64,000 bases of DNA from Nocardioides sp. (GTDB lineage: Bacteria > Actinomycetota > Actinomycetes > Propionibacteriales > Nocardioidaceae), in the NCBI RefSeq assembly GCF_030150155.1, contig NZ_JASLGR010000048.1:5591-69590 (forward strand). Direction: 5' to 3'. Position numbers and translations under genes: made by a program. Below are positions 1 to 5,885 of this stretch, in pieces (the stretch's first letter is position 1; every line of letters starts with the position of its first letter). Below the pieces are notes generated by a model. The model was not told the DNA's origin. It ran no database searches and was given only the letters and a program-made list of their open reading frames with translations.

Positions 1-677
1 AGGACCAACTCCGCGAGAAGGTTCGATACGGCTGGACCGATCATTACGCCTTTCGTCTCGCCGTCGTGACAGTTCCGAACAAGGAGATCGAGTTTCGCCT
101 GCCAAGTCGTCTGCGACCGATCGGCCTTGGCGTTCTTCTTCCCTCTGGTAGCCCAGTCGATTGCGTGACTGTAAACACTGGGAAAGCAATTGCTCACATC
201 CGCCTTTACTAGGAACTCCTGGCCTTGAGCAAGGCGGGTGTCTCGACTTAGGGATACTTCGGAGGTCTCGTAGTCCATCTGGACTATGCGGCCATTCTTG
301 TGAAACCTTGGCTTGATCTGCGAGCGTGGGCTCCCGAGGAGTTGAGCGAGGTGTGACCAGTTGTCACCTACATGGAGCGCAAGGCGGGAATATGGCACAG
401 GATGCGGAATTCCAAGCCTTCTCACGAGTCCATCGAAGCGGCGTGCTCGGAGTTCCGTCCACGCAGCAGCGTGGTGGGCCCTACCAGGGAGCGTCGCCAG
501 GTCCTTTGCACAATCCACGGAGAACGACTCGGAGGAGAGGATCGCCGGGAGTTCTTCTCCGACTGCCTTGACGCTAGGGAAATACTGCCGCTGAAGCAGT
601 GCCTTCCGAACAGCGTCCGCATCCAAGTCGCCCATTGCAAGGGATGCGAAGAAGTCAGCAAAGTCAGTCTTAGGCAT
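1..677 (-). CDS. Abi/UG-type (defence-associated) reverse transcriptase, 5' part; runs off the window
   Basis: An uninterrupted frame starts at an ATG (677-675) with a GGAGGG ribosome site six bases upstream and continues through position 1, so only 225 N-terminal codons are present. Residues about 155-178 read FLVKADVSNCFPSVYSHAI, the RT motif 3 region with the first catalytic Asp at about 160, in the wording typical of Abi/UG reverse transcriptases. Residues about 208-225 (TKGVMIGPAVSNLLAEL) match RT motif 4. The region before (YFPS near 32, SSESF near 48, GIPHPVPY near 89, IKPR near 121) is also typical of this group and unlike group II intron maturases. The YxDD motif and any C-terminal domain lie outside the window, so polymerase activity and subclass cannot be judged. 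Codon use is distinctly AT-richer than the core genes, a sign of transfer. Family recognition is by eye; an antiphage role is inferred from the family. Confidence 0.85.
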   Translation of the reverse strand, partial: MPKTDFADFFASLAMGDLDADAVRKALLQRQYFPSVKAVGEELPAILSSESFSVDCAKDLATLPGRAHHAAAWTELRARRFDGLVRRLGIPHPVPYSRLALHVGDNWSHLAQLLGSPRSQIKPRFHKNGRIVQMDYETSEVSLSRDTRLAQGQEFLVKADVSNCFPSVYSHAIDWATRGKKNAKADRSQTTWQAKLDLLVRNCHDGETKGVMIGPAVSNLLAELV

Positions 678-947
678 TCGTGGCCCTCCGGTCCTACGCG
701 GTCATTCGAGCGAGCACCGTCAAGCCCGGTCCCTTCGCGGCAAGATACCAATAGGTTCTTCGGCCGCGGAGGCGGGCTGAATACCGCAAGCCCCGAGTGT
801 CAACCAGGCCGGAGCATTCCCGGGCAGAGCCCGGGCCGTGGCTCGCCAACTCATGGGCTTTCAGCGCTCCTACCTCCCGGCTACCACAATGTAGATTTCA
901 CCGCATCCCGCGTCGGGTCGCTTCCCACCTGCGTGACATCGCCGTGT
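678..947 (-). other. Leader region upstream of the reverse transcriptase, with a hairpin
   Basis: No gene is visible in these 270 bases. They hold a perfect 7-bp hairpin (819-825 with 829-835, CCCGGGC and GCCCGGG around a 3-nt loop). On the minus strand there is a TTGACA at 803-798 followed after only 14 bases by TATTCA (783-778), a poor promoter candidate. In several RT-based defence systems the stretch before the RT encodes a template RNA. Nothing here proves that, but the region is long enough. Confidence 0.35.
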
Positions 948-1571
948 TCAGTCGTCTTCGCCTCGGTTCTCGATGAGGAAGGGCTTTCGCTGGTCTGGCA
1001 GCTTCTTCCCGAGTGCGGCGATCTCCCGCGCCACGTCAACGAGGGTGCCGTCGTGACGCGCTACCGATTCTCGGAAGTCTGCCAGGTCGACACTGTACTC
1101 ACTGATCGGCACGGGTCCGTAGGGGCCGTCGCACGCGATGTGAACCCGGTGGGCCAGCGATCCGGGTCGGTTGACGAGATCAGGTGACGTGCCGAGAGTC
1201 CAATGAAGCGCGCGTCCCGGGGCCAATGAAGACAGGCCCTCACTTAGACGTCGATGCATCACATCGAGGTGGGCCCCTCCGCGGTCAACCGGGAATGGTG
1301 GGTCAATCGTGATGCGCACGTTTACGGCGACGGTTGGGCCCGAATTGCCAACGACGAATTCCAGGTTCCATCCGTTGCGGGATTGCAGTCGAACATCGGC
1401 CCAGACGTAGGGCGACGACGAGCCTTCGGCGATGGCTTGCTGGAGGTCTGTCTGTCGCCGCATCTCGCGGACCTGCTGTTGAACGAATCGACCTGACACA
1501 CCTGTGGCGACCGCGGCTGCAACCGCTGCAAATGACGCGATCACTGCAATCCAAGTCTCCATGGGACGCAT
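948..1571 (-). CDS. Membrane-anchored protein of unknown function
   Basis: The 207-residue product begins with one hydrophobic segment (about residues 5-28, WIAVIASFAAVAAAVATG) followed by a short charged, possibly coiled-coil stretch (QQQVREMRRQTDLQQA). A soluble domain rich in beta-type sequence follows (WADVRLQSRNGWNLEFVVGN, then VNVRITIDPPFP), and the C-terminus is charged. This suggests an N-in single-pass anchor with an Ig-like or similar beta domain, but I recognise no named family. The start could also be the Met at codon 4. It lies upstream of the reverse transcriptase in the same orientation, so it may be cargo of the same island. There is no close overlap with neighbours, so operon membership is unproven. 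Confidence 0.65.
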   Translation of the reverse strand: MRPMETWIAVIASFAAVAAAVATGVSGRFVQQQVREMRRQTDLQQAIAEGSSSPYVWADVRLQSRNGWNLEFVVGNSGPTVAVNVRITIDPPFPVDRGGAHLDVMHRRLSEGLSSLAPGRALHWTLGTSPDLVNRPGSLAHRVHIACDGPYGPVPISEYSVDLADFRESVARHDGTLVDVAREIAALGKKLPDQRKPFLIENRGEDD

Positions 1572-1743
1572 GGTAAGCGTTGGCGCCCGACTGACGAGCA
1601 GGCTCCGCCGGGGTCGAGCAGGCTCGCGTCATACCACCGCGTTTGACGTGGGGCACCTTCTCTCGGTCGGCCGTGATGCTCGGCCTGAGTGACAGGTTCG
1701 CGTGCGGCAGGGCGCGGCCAGTGCCGCTCAGGGCCGCCCGCCG

Positions 1744-2196
1744 TCATCCATCTGACACCGCCGGGAGCGTGAAGTCGCCCTCGGTGATACGACCGACCAT
1801 GAAGTAGATGACGACGAGCTGGTTGATCGCACGCTGGTTGCGGTAGTCCTCGAGCAGGGCGTGCGTCGCGATGCGGCACAGCAGCTCGTCCATGAAACGG
1901 GCCAGCATCACGGGCGAGTCGATGATGACGTCGAACTTCTGGCCCATCTCGACCCAGCGGTCGATCTCGGCTCGCTCATTCGGGCGGATTCGCTCAACGT
2001 GGTCCACCTCGTAGGCGTAATTCTCGGCGAGCGTTGCTGGCGTGGCAGTCGACTCGGGCTGCCGCGACTCGCCTCGACGTTCGAGGTAGGCAATGTTGCG
2101 GCAAGCGTCGCTGCAGTAGACGCGGATCCTCCCCTTGCCTGACTTCGGGGGTAGCGGCTGGCCGCAGGTCTTGCAGGTGACGCGTGCGTTGCTCAT
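1744..2196 (-). CDS. Zinc-ribbon protein of unknown function
   Basis: The 150-residue product opens with a treble-clef or zinc-ribbon type motif: CKTC at about residues 8-11 and CSDAC at about 28-32, separated by a basic stretch (KSGKGRIR). The CSDACRNIAYLERR wording resembles small zinc fingers of the FCSdaCR kind found in many actinobacterial hypothetical proteins. The remaining residues (about 60-150) are helical and acidic, with no catalytic motif that I recognise. It is encoded on the same strand as the membrane protein and the reverse transcriptase, 172 bases upstream of the former. A nucleic-acid-binding role is plausible from the finger but not shown. Confidence 0.65.
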   Translation of the reverse strand: MSNARVTCKTCGQPLPPKSGKGRIRVYCSDACRNIAYLERRGESRQPESTATPATLAENYAYEVDHVERIRPNERAEIDRWVEMGQKFDVIIDSPVMLARFMDELLCRIATHALLEDYRNQRAINQLVVIYFMVGRITEGDFTLPAVSDG

Positions 2197-2589
2197 ACCG
2201 ATCAGGTGCGTCAGGGACGCCGCCCAAGAAGGCGTATCCCACGATCTGTCAAGCGTGTGACGTTTTTGGGAGTCGACGTTGGGGTCAGTCGGGGAGGGGG
2301 CAGTGATAGCGGCTGGGCGGTTGGCCGACGGAGGATGGAGAGGTCTGTGGAGGCTGGCCGTGTATAGATGGGAGATGTCTCCCGTCTATGGAGAGGGTTG
2401 GTCCCCGCGCAGTCAGAGACTGCGGGCCCGATTCGGTTCCCCTGGCGTTGCCGGTGGGCCACCGGCACCGGTGCCGGAGGGCCTCCGGCACCGAGCGGCG
2501 CACCGGACGTGGCTGGCTCTCGCCGTGCACCTCCTGATTGAGAGAGCCGCGTGGCATCGAGGCTTCGTCGCGACCGCGAGGAGGGTGCC
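2197..2589. other. Gene-free stretch upstream of the excisionase remnant
   Basis: I see no convincing gene in these 393 bases. The right part (from about 2438) is the first copy of a segment repeated near 3727. It contains a hairpin (2470-2480 with 2482-2492, GGTGCCGGAGG and its complement) that is conserved in the second copy (3748-3757 with 3759-3768). The conserved hairpin sits about 100 bases before each excisionase start and may be a terminator or a control element of the lost integrative element. Confidence 0.5.
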
Positions 2590-2869
2590 ATGTCCCATCA
2601 CCTGACGATCACGGACGCTTGCGATGAGTTGGGCGTCGCACGGTCGACGTTCTATGACTGGCGGGCCGCGAAGAAAGCGCCACGCTGCATCAAGCTGCCC
2701 AACGGCGGTCTTCGGATCCGCCGCGCCGATCTGGACCGCTGGCTTGAGGAGCACGAGGAGCCTGCGGACTCCGAGGGTCACGCATGACCGCGCCGGACCT
2801 GTCGTACGACGTCCGGATCTGGGACGTCGAGGTCCGCGCGGGAGCGAGGCGGACGACGTACCGCGTGCG
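2438..2869 (+). repeat. Copy 1 of duplicated xis-int segment
   Basis: This segment (hairpin leader, excisionase gene, first codons of an integrase) reappears at 3727-3990 with small indels in the leader and with most of the excisionase deleted. The shared 86 bases from each integrase start (2784-2869 and 3905-3990) differ at only two positions by my direct reading, so the two copies are close relatives and not distant homologues. Confidence 0.75.
2590..2787 (+). CDS. Excisionase-like helix-turn-helix protein
   Basis: This 65-residue protein starts at an ATG with a clear GAGGAGGG ribosome site. It reads as a MerR/excisionase-type DNA-binding domain: LTITDACDELGVARSTFYDW (helix-turn-helix, residues about 4-23), then IKLPNGGLRIRRADLDRWL, the wing and recognition pattern of the HTH_17 family. 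Such proteins usually sit directly before a tyrosine integrase, and here its stop overlaps the integrase start by four bases (ATGA). The gene itself is intact although its integrase is broken, so it may be a relic or may act in trans. An upstream in-frame Met at 2551 lacks a ribosome site and was not chosen. Confidence 0.75.
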   Translation: MSHHLTITDACDELGVARSTFYDWRAAKKAPRCIKLPNGGLRIRRADLDRWLEEHEEPADSEGHA

Positions 2870-2996
2870 CTGGTTCGTCGGGTCGGCCCGCTTCGCCGAG
2901 CAGTTTCACGACGCGCAAGCTCGCGGACTCCTTCCGCGCGGGCCTCCTCCGGTCGGCCAGCCGGGGAGAATCGTTCGATCGCCGGTCGGGCGGTAG
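2784..2996 (+). pseudogene. Tyrosine integrase, N-terminal fragment, frameshifted
   Basis: The first 40 codons (MTAPDLSYDVRIWDVEV, then a basic stretch ending VRWFVG) match the start of actinobacterial phage-type tyrosine integrases, the arm-binding domain. An apparent single inserted G at about 2910 breaks the frame. Dropping it restores FHTRKLADSFRAGLL, which is the expected continuation. After about 2990 homology is lost, so the SAM-like and catalytic domains (R...HxxR...Y) are missing entirely. The fragment cannot encode an active recombinase. It follows the excisionase with a four-base overlap, as in intact elements. Confidence 0.8.
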
Positions 2997-3001
2997 CAGC
3001 A

Positions 3002-3145
3002 GGCCACGATCGGCTCCGGCTCTACACGAATGAAGCGATGGTCGAGAACCAGCGGCTGTACGGGAGGATCGGCTACGTCGAGACGCACCGAGCCTGCGAG
3101 AACGGGCTGAGGCGGATCTTCTACGTCAAGGCCTTGGATGGCTGA
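3002..3145 (+). pseudogene. GNAT acetyltransferase, C-terminal fragment
   Basis: In another frame the sequence reads LRLYTNEAMVENQRLYGRIG then YVETHR ... GLRRIFYVKAL and stops. This is the last part of a GNAT N-acetyltransferase: the motif B region N-x-x-LY-x-x-x-GY near the acetyl-CoA site, followed by the final strand. The N-terminal two thirds are absent. It is joined directly to the integrase fragment, so a deletion or recombination joined two unrelated genes at about position 3000. Its last 20 bases overlap the 3' end of the toxin gene on the other strand. Confidence 0.7.
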
Positions 3146-3485
3146 TGAGGCTGCCGGCCGAGAGCTCGATGAGGTCGGAGTCGACGAAGCGTTCCTCGAT
3201 CGCGACGATGTTCGCCTCAATCAGCGCCAGCAACTCCGAGTTGTTGATGTTGCCGGTCAGAACGCGGAAGAGTCGTCTCGGAGTGCCGCTGACCAGATGG
3301 CTGTTGAGAAAGTCGACGTCCTTGGTCACCACTATCCGGCTCTCGCGGTCAGCCAATGCCGCGATGTCGCTGTCGGGCGTCGCATTGCGTTTCGGCAGAT
3401 CGAGGGTGTGAATCGCGTCGTGACCCAACTCGTTCAGCGCCCGAGCGAGTCGGCGCGGTAGCTGGGCATCGACCAGGAACTTCAC
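3126..3485 (-). CDS. DUF5615 PIN-like toxin
   Basis: The 119-residue protein begins MKFLVDAQLPRRLARALNEL and later has a D-x-D-I-AALAD stretch and IVVTKDVDF (about residues 38-60), the acidic pattern of the DUF5615/PIN-like (Mut7-C type) nuclease family. Acidic residues near 6, 40 and 56-58 would form the metal site. It overlaps the preceding DUF433 gene by four bases. The DUF433-DUF5615 pair is a known type II toxin-antitoxin arrangement in which the PIN-like protein is the presumed RNase. It lies between two wrecked integrase modules, so it has stayed intact while the element around it decayed. No activity can be shown from sequence. Confidence 0.85.
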   Translation of the reverse strand: MKFLVDAQLPRRLARALNELGHDAIHTLDLPKRNATPDSDIAALADRESRIVVTKDVDFLNSHLVSGTPRRLFRVLTGNINNSELLALIEANIVAIEERFVDSDLIELSAGSLISHPRP

Positions 3486-3712
3486 GCGGCGCCGAGAGGC
3501 TCGATGTGACCGCGAGTTGTCATGGCACCGAACTCCAGGGCAGCCAGGAGGTCGTCACGCTCCAGATCCTCGTAGTCGTCGAGAATCTCCTCGAACGTCA
3601 TCCCGGAGGAGAGCAGGTCGAGCAGCATCGAGACCGGGTAGCGCAGGCCACGGACCACGGGCTGGCCGTGGCAGATGTCCGGGTTCGAAGTGATGCGGTC
3701 CAAGCGGGTCAC
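3482..3712 (-). CDS. DUF433 antitoxin
   Basis: This 76-residue protein has the full DUF433 signature: R-I-T-x-NPDICHGQPVVRGLRYPV (residues about 5-27), then LLSSGMTFEEILDDYEDLERDDLLAALEF (about 34-62), a winged-helix-like DNA-binding fold. It precedes and overlaps the DUF5615 toxin by four bases, the usual antitoxin-first order with coupled translation. By family it should bind the toxin and repress the shared promoter. The GTG/ATG upstream region overlaps the start of the second duplicated segment, so its promoter sits near 3713-3740. Confidence 0.85.
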   Translation of the reverse strand: MTRLDRITSNPDICHGQPVVRGLRYPVSMLLDLLSSGMTFEEILDDYEDLERDDLLAALEFGAMTTRGHIEPLGAA

Positions 3713-3726
3713 GTGAACATCGTAGG

Positions 3727-3990
3727 CCGGATTTCGTTCCCCTGCCGGTGCCGGAGGCCCTCCGGCACGGAGTGGTGGGCCGGACGCGGCTGGCTTCCGC
3801 GGTACACCTCCCGTTTGAGAGAGCGACGTGCCACGGAGGCTTCGTCACGACCGAGGAGGGTGCCATGTCCGATCACCTGACGATCACGGACGCCTGCCAC
3901 GAGCATGACCGCGCCGGACCTGTCGTACGACGTCCGGATCTAGGACGTCGAGGTCCGCGTGGGAGCGAGGCGGACGACGTACCGCGTGCG
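3727..3990 (+). repeat. Copy 2 of duplicated xis-int segment
   Basis: This segment carries the same leader hairpin (3748-3768), the same GAGGAGGG ribosome site and start, and the same 86-base integrase start as copy 1, but with about 180 bases of excisionase deleted. Its presence beyond the toxin-antitoxin pair suggests tandem insertion of two related elements, or one duplication, followed by decay. Confidence 0.75.
3865..3990 (+). pseudogene. Second excisionase/integrase remnant with internal deletion and stop codon
   Basis: The excisionase start (MSDHLTITDAC) is kept for 11 to 13 codons and then joins, after a deletion, the integrase start at 3905. That integrase copy reads MTAPDLSYDVRI and then TAG at 3941-3943, where copy 1 has TGG (Trp 13). 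Downstream the frame would continue DVEVRVGARRTTYRVR before homology ends at 3990. Both genes are therefore dead in this copy. Confidence 0.8.
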
Positions 3991-4120
3991 GTGACGAGGA
4001 GATGCTGCGGCGGATGTTCGTGGTCCGCCGGGCACCACCGCCCAGGCGGGCTGCCTCTTCTTCGCCCCGACGGTCGACTTCCTCGACGGGCTCAGTACCG
4101 ACGTCAGTGATCCGAGTCGG

Positions 4121-4292
4121 GGGTGAACCCGGAAGTCGGTGGTGGTGAACCCGGAAGTGGGTGGTGGTGAACCCGGAAGTCGGTGGTGGTGAACCCGGAA
4201 GTGGGTGGTGGTGAACCCGGAAGTGGGTGGTGGTGAACCCGGAAGTGGGTGGTGGTGAACCCGGATCTGGGTGGTGGTGAACCCGGAAGTGG
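4121..4292 (-). repeat. Array of eight 22-bp repeats (locus 1)
   Basis: GTGAACCCGGA recurs at 4123, 4145, 4167, 4189, 4211, 4233, 4255 and 4277, exactly 22 bases apart. On the minus strand the unit core is TCCGGGTTCACCAC followed by a CACC/CCAC-rich spacer of 8 bases. The same unit occurs at 59686-59752 and 62477-62714. The array lies 3' of tRNA-Tyr and its terminator, and the unit reads in the direction of tRNA transcription. Confidence 0.95.
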
Positions 4293-4299
4293 GAACGAC

Positions 4300-4328
4300 G
4301 AAGGCCCCCGACAGAGTCGAGGGCCTTC
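4300..4328 (-). terminator. Terminator of tRNA-Tyr
   Basis: GAAGGCCC (4300-4307) pairs with GGGCCTTC (4321-4328) across a 13-base loop, 12 bases beyond the tRNA 3' end. The following minus-strand bases (GTCGTT) are only weakly T-rich. Confidence 0.7.
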
Positions 4329-4339
4329 GGTTTCCCGTG

Positions 4340-4420
4340 TGGCGGGTGAAGGATTCGAACCTTCGAAGCTTTCGCGACGGATTTACAGTCCGCTCCCATT
4401 GGCCGCTCGGGCAACCCGCC
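4340..4420 (-). tRNA. tRNA-Tyr (anticodon GTA)
   Basis: On the minus strand the acceptor arm GGCGGGT (4420-4414) pairs with ACCCGCC (4347-4341), with discriminator A at 4340 and no encoded CCA. The anticodon loop reads CTGTAAA (anticodon GTA) and the T arm carries GGTTCGAATCC. A long variable arm makes this a class II tRNA, as expected for bacterial tRNA-Tyr. The gene's 3' end faces the integrase remnants, consistent with the 3' end having served as an attachment site. Confidence 0.95.
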
Positions 4421-4453
4421 TGGGATGTCTCCGGTGAACCGGACGACTCGGGA

Positions 4454-4483
4454 ACGATAGCGCAGGGGAGTGGCGGAGTGAAA
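4454..4483 (-). promoter_or_regulatory. Possible tRNA-Tyr promoter
   Basis: On the minus strand TTTCAC (4483-4478) and TATCGT (4459-4454) are 18 bases apart, about 34 bases before the tRNA. The -35 match is weak. Confidence 0.35.
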
Positions 4484-4526
4484 AACGGCGGTCGTCCCGG
4501 TGCGCGAGGGGGTGGAACGGCCCGGC

Positions 4527-5264
4527 TCAGGGCAGCGCGACGGGCTCGGGAGGGACCGCCGCATACGCCTCCCGCAGTACGTCGACACGACCAGCGAACG
4601 CCACCGAGCCGATCGACGCGATCGGGTGCACGCCCCGCCCGGACCCCAGCGCGGCCGCCGCGGTGAACCCCTCCAGGTCGGAGGCCGTGACGATGCGATG
4701 CTCGATCGGTACCCGGGCCCCGACCAGGGCGACGGTGACGCTGGGCAGCACCGGACCGGCGGGGGTCACCCAGGTGCCGTCGGGGCGGCCCAGCACGAGG
4801 GACCAGGTGGTGCCCTCGGTGAGCGTGCCATCGGCGGTGAGCATCACGGCATCGTCGTACCCCGCCGCGATCGCGGTGTCCCGGAGCGCGAACTCCGGGG
4901 CGGTCGCGGTGTGCTTCATCGTCGGGCGCATCCGGTCGTGGCGCAGGGCGGCTACCCGGAGCGGGTGCGCCGACGGGGTGAGTCCGCGGGAGGTCACCTC
5001 GGCCTGTAGGGAGGCCGACTCGACGGCCAGCCGCACCAGGTGCGGCAGCGCCAGGCCGGACTCGGCCACCCCGCGATGCAGGGCGGTCGCCATCGCCGAG
5101 ACCGCCACCGACGACCCGTACAAGGCCCGGGTGTCGCGCTGCAGCCGCTCGACGTGCAGCCCCCAGCCCCGCACCCCGATCCCGTCACCACAGGGCAGGG
5201 CCTCGACGCGCACCGTGGTGAAGCAGCCATACTTCGGGGCAGCGTCCGCAGTCGTCTCGCTCAT
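4527..5264 (-). CDS. pabC: Aminodeoxychorismate lyase / class IV aminotransferase (PabC)
   Basis: This 245-residue fold-type IV PLP enzyme probably releases pyruvate from 4-amino-4-deoxychorismate to give p-aminobenzoate for folate. The N-terminus (YGCFTTVRV, residues about 12-20), the RPTMKHT segment containing the probable PLP lysine, and the DAVMLTADGTLTEGTTWSLV stretch (the conserved E-x-T/S-x-xN-like phosphate-binding region) are family hallmarks. The ATG at 5264 follows a GAGGGCG ribosome site. A longer open frame extends upstream but runs through pabA on the other strand, so it is spurious. It is divergent from pabA with only 24 bases between starts, so the two promoters must overlap each other or the coding regions. 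Confidence 0.85.
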   Translation of the reverse strand: MSETTADAAPKYGCFTTVRVEALPCGDGIGVRGWGLHVERLQRDTRALYGSSVAVSAMATALHRGVAESGLALPHLVRLAVESASLQAEVTSRGLTPSAHPLRVAALRHDRMRPTMKHTATAPEFALRDTAIAAGYDDAVMLTADGTLTEGTTWSLVLGRPDGTWVTPAGPVLPSVTVALVGARVPIEHRIVTASDLEGFTAAAALGSGRGVHPIASIGSVAFAGRVDVLREAYAAVPPEPVALP

Positions 5265-5288
5265 CGCCCTCGCATAGTAGGTCCCCGC

Positions 5289-5885
5289 GTGCCCCGCAGT
5301 CTCCGTGTCGTCGTGGTGGACAACCACGACTCCTACACGTTCAACCTCACCGCACTGCTCCAGGTAGCCGGCGCAGCGGTCGAGGTCGTGCGCAACGACG
5401 ACCCGACCCTGGACGCCCTCGGCGCCGACGACCTCGACGCCCTGGTGATCTCCCCGGGACCGGGCACGCCGCTGCGTGCCGCCGACGTCGGCCGGCTGCC
5501 CGACCTGCTCGACCGGCTGCCGAGCACCCCGATCCTCGGCGTCTGCCTCGGCCACCAGCTGCTCGCCCACCACCTCGGCGCCACGATCGAGCAGATCGCG
5601 CCGCACCACGGCCACCTCTCGACGGTCAGCCACGACGGCACCGGGCTGTTCGCGGGACTGCCGACGCCGTTCACCGCGACGCGCTACCACTCCCTGACGG
5701 TCTCGGCCGTCGACCTGCCCCCGGCCCTGCGGATCACCGCCCGCGCCGAGGACGGCGTCGTGATGGGCCTCGCGGTCGACGGACGCCCCTGGCACGGCGT
5801 CCAGTTCCACCCCGAGTCCGTCGCCAGCCAGTACGGCGACCGGCTGGTCGAGTCCTTCCTGCGTTCGGTAACGAGGACGGCATGA
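5289..5885 (+). CDS. pabA: Aminodeoxychorismate/anthranilate synthase glutamine amidotransferase (PabA)
   Basis: The 198-residue class I glutamine amidotransferase supplies ammonia to PabB. It shows VVDNHDSYTFNL at the start, VISPGPGTP (oxyanion region, about residues 56-64), VCLGHQLLA with the nucleophilic Cys (about 86), and FHPESVAS with the catalytic His and Glu near 177-179. The GTG start at 5289 gives the usual family N-terminus. The stop overlaps the pabB start (ATGA), which indicates coupled synthesis of the two subunits. TrpG would look similar, but PabB next door carries the PIKGT motif, which favours the PABA pathway. Confidence 0.88.
   Translation: MPRSLRVVVVDNHDSYTFNLTALLQVAGAAVEVVRNDDPTLDALGADDLDALVISPGPGTPLRAADVGRLPDLLDRLPSTPILGVCLGHQLLAHHLGATIEQIAPHHGHLSTVSHDGTGLFAGLPTPFTATRYHSLTVSAVDLPPALRITARAEDGVVMGLAVDGRPWHGVQFHPESVASQYGDRLVESFLRSVTRTA

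Noticed and set aside
1..677. Retron or group II intron reverse transcriptase
   Set aside because: The motif 3 wording (KADVSNCFPSVYSHA) and the long conserved N-terminal region fit Abi/UG enzymes better, no intron RNA ends are visible, and no msr/msd-like inverted repeats are obvious. The missing C-terminus keeps a small doubt.
778..798. Promoter TTGACA/TATTCA for the reverse transcriptase
   Set aside because: The 14-base spacing is too short for a normal sigma-70 promoter; kept only as a remark.
372..1187. A 271-codon plus-strand frame opposite the reverse transcriptase and the membrane protein
   Set aside because: The minus-strand reading has recognisable RT motifs and a good ribosome site. 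The plus-strand translation has no domain.
4121..4292. CRISPR array
   Set aside because: The period is 22 bases with an almost constant 8-base spacer, far below repeat-plus-spacer sizes, and no cas genes are in the window. Same for 62477-62714.
3884..4588. A 234-codon minus-strand frame through the 22-bp repeats
   Set aside because: Its middle is a translation of the repeat array and it runs through the tRNA-Tyr gene. It has no coding character.
5040..5288. N-terminal extension of pabA
   Set aside because: It would overlap the divergent pabC gene almost completely, and the family N-terminus begins at the GTG at 5289.
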